This document shows positions 6,337-6,531 of a DNA stretch of 6,531 nucleotides, one piece after another (within the stretch, counting starts at the first letter, position 1; every line of letters starts with the position of its first letter). Made by a program: the position numbers and the translations under genes. Below the pieces are notes generated by a model. That model did not search any database, was not told the DNA's origin, and was given only the letters and a program-made list of their open reading frames with translations. The DNA lies in assembly GCA_002347925.1 (NCBI GenBank), contig DDYL01000130.1, positions 16,191 to 22,721 of the forward strand. The letters run 5' to 3'. The DNA comes from Chloroflexi bacterium UBA2235 (lineage in GTDB: Bacteria; Chloroflexota; UBA11872; UBA12225).

Positions 6337-6531
6337 TCATACGCGAATTGGCACCGCACCAATCCGGGTTCGTTCTGACAGAATGATCGCCTCAATCTGC
6401 CGGACAGTTTCTTCAAGCCGATGCATGTGGTTCACAACCAAATAGTCATATCCTGGCAGGCACGCAAGTTCCCGTCTGGCTTCGACAAGTCGCCTCTCGA
6501 TATCTGCCTGGTCTGCAACTCCGCGCTCCAC
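6337..6531 (-). CDS. gmk: Guanylate kinase, C-terminal fragment (5' end outside window)
   Basis: Guanylate kinase phosphorylates GMP to GDP with ATP in the cytoplasm. Seen: the last 64 residues only. The pattern RGVADQADIERRLVEARREL, then YDYLVVNH, then EAIILSERTR matches the end of Gmk (RG---E-I--R---A--E, YDYLIVND, II-AERLR), covering the last helices of the kinase core. The codon at the window edge is an internal GTG, not the start; the P-loop and GMP-binding domain lie beyond the right edge. Odd: the usual VND triplet reads VNH. The protein ends soon after the SERTR helix, which is a normal short form. It is the first visible gene of the gmk-def-fmt string, and no rpoZ lies between gmk and def. 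Confidence 0.88.
   Translation of the reverse strand: MERGVADQADIERRLVEARRELACLPGYDYLVVNHMHRLEETVRQIEAIILSERTRIGAVPIRV

Noticed and set aside
6276..6416. 47-residue N-terminal extension of def from ATG 6416
   Set aside because: It overlaps the end of gmk and precedes the canonical deformylase N-terminus, which has its own AGGA.
1..6531. Defence system, CRISPR array, mobile element or new multi-gene system
   Set aside because: All genes are assignable to housekeeping or lipid-glycosylation families; no direct-repeat arrays, transposase, integrase or toxin-antitoxin pair was seen.

Overview
The window looks like ordinary chromosome from a bacterium of moderately high GC (roughly 55-60% by eye) that often uses GTG or TTG starts. 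There are no mobile elements, tRNAs, rRNAs or CRISPR arrays. The gene set suggests Chloroflexota (for example the SAR202/Dehalococcoidia side) or a deep actinobacterial lineage. Reasons are a PimA-like mannosyltransferase beside LpxL/PatA-type acyltransferase domains, a gmk-def-fmt string, and a full-length CinA. This placement is an inference; no marker here settles it.

Layout. Left third, minus strand: a very large protein made of two consecutive LpxL/HtrB/PatA-type acyltransferase domains (1224-3266), followed after a 161-bp spacer by a GT4 glycosyltransferase closely resembling phosphatidylinositol mannosyltransferase PimA (1-1062, 3' end outside the window). Middle, plus strand: cinA (3470-4675), divergent from the acyltransferase across a spacer of about 200 bp and convergent with fmt, with only 10 bp between the two stop codons. 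Right third, minus strand: the end of gmk (6337-6531, 5' end outside), then def (5703-6275) and fmt (4686-about 5699), with def and fmt essentially touching.

How the genes work together. Def and Fmt are the two enzymes of the N-formylmethionine cycle: Fmt formylates Met-tRNAi and Def removes the formyl group from the nascent chain. Gmk (GMP to GDP) is a common genomic neighbour. The acyltransferase plus PimA-like pair recalls the mycobacterial patA-pimA pair that builds acylated phosphatidylinositol mannosides. It suggests a membrane glycolipid pathway in which one polypeptide might carry out two acylations. CinA is a solitary pyridine-nucleotide/ADP-ribose housekeeping gene, but its C-terminal NMN-deamidase domain has lost the catalytic serine and other hallmark residues.

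Most worth a second look: the tandem acyltransferase next to the PimA-like enzyme, the degenerate PncC domain of CinA, and the acidic-then-arginine-rich tail on peptide deformylase.
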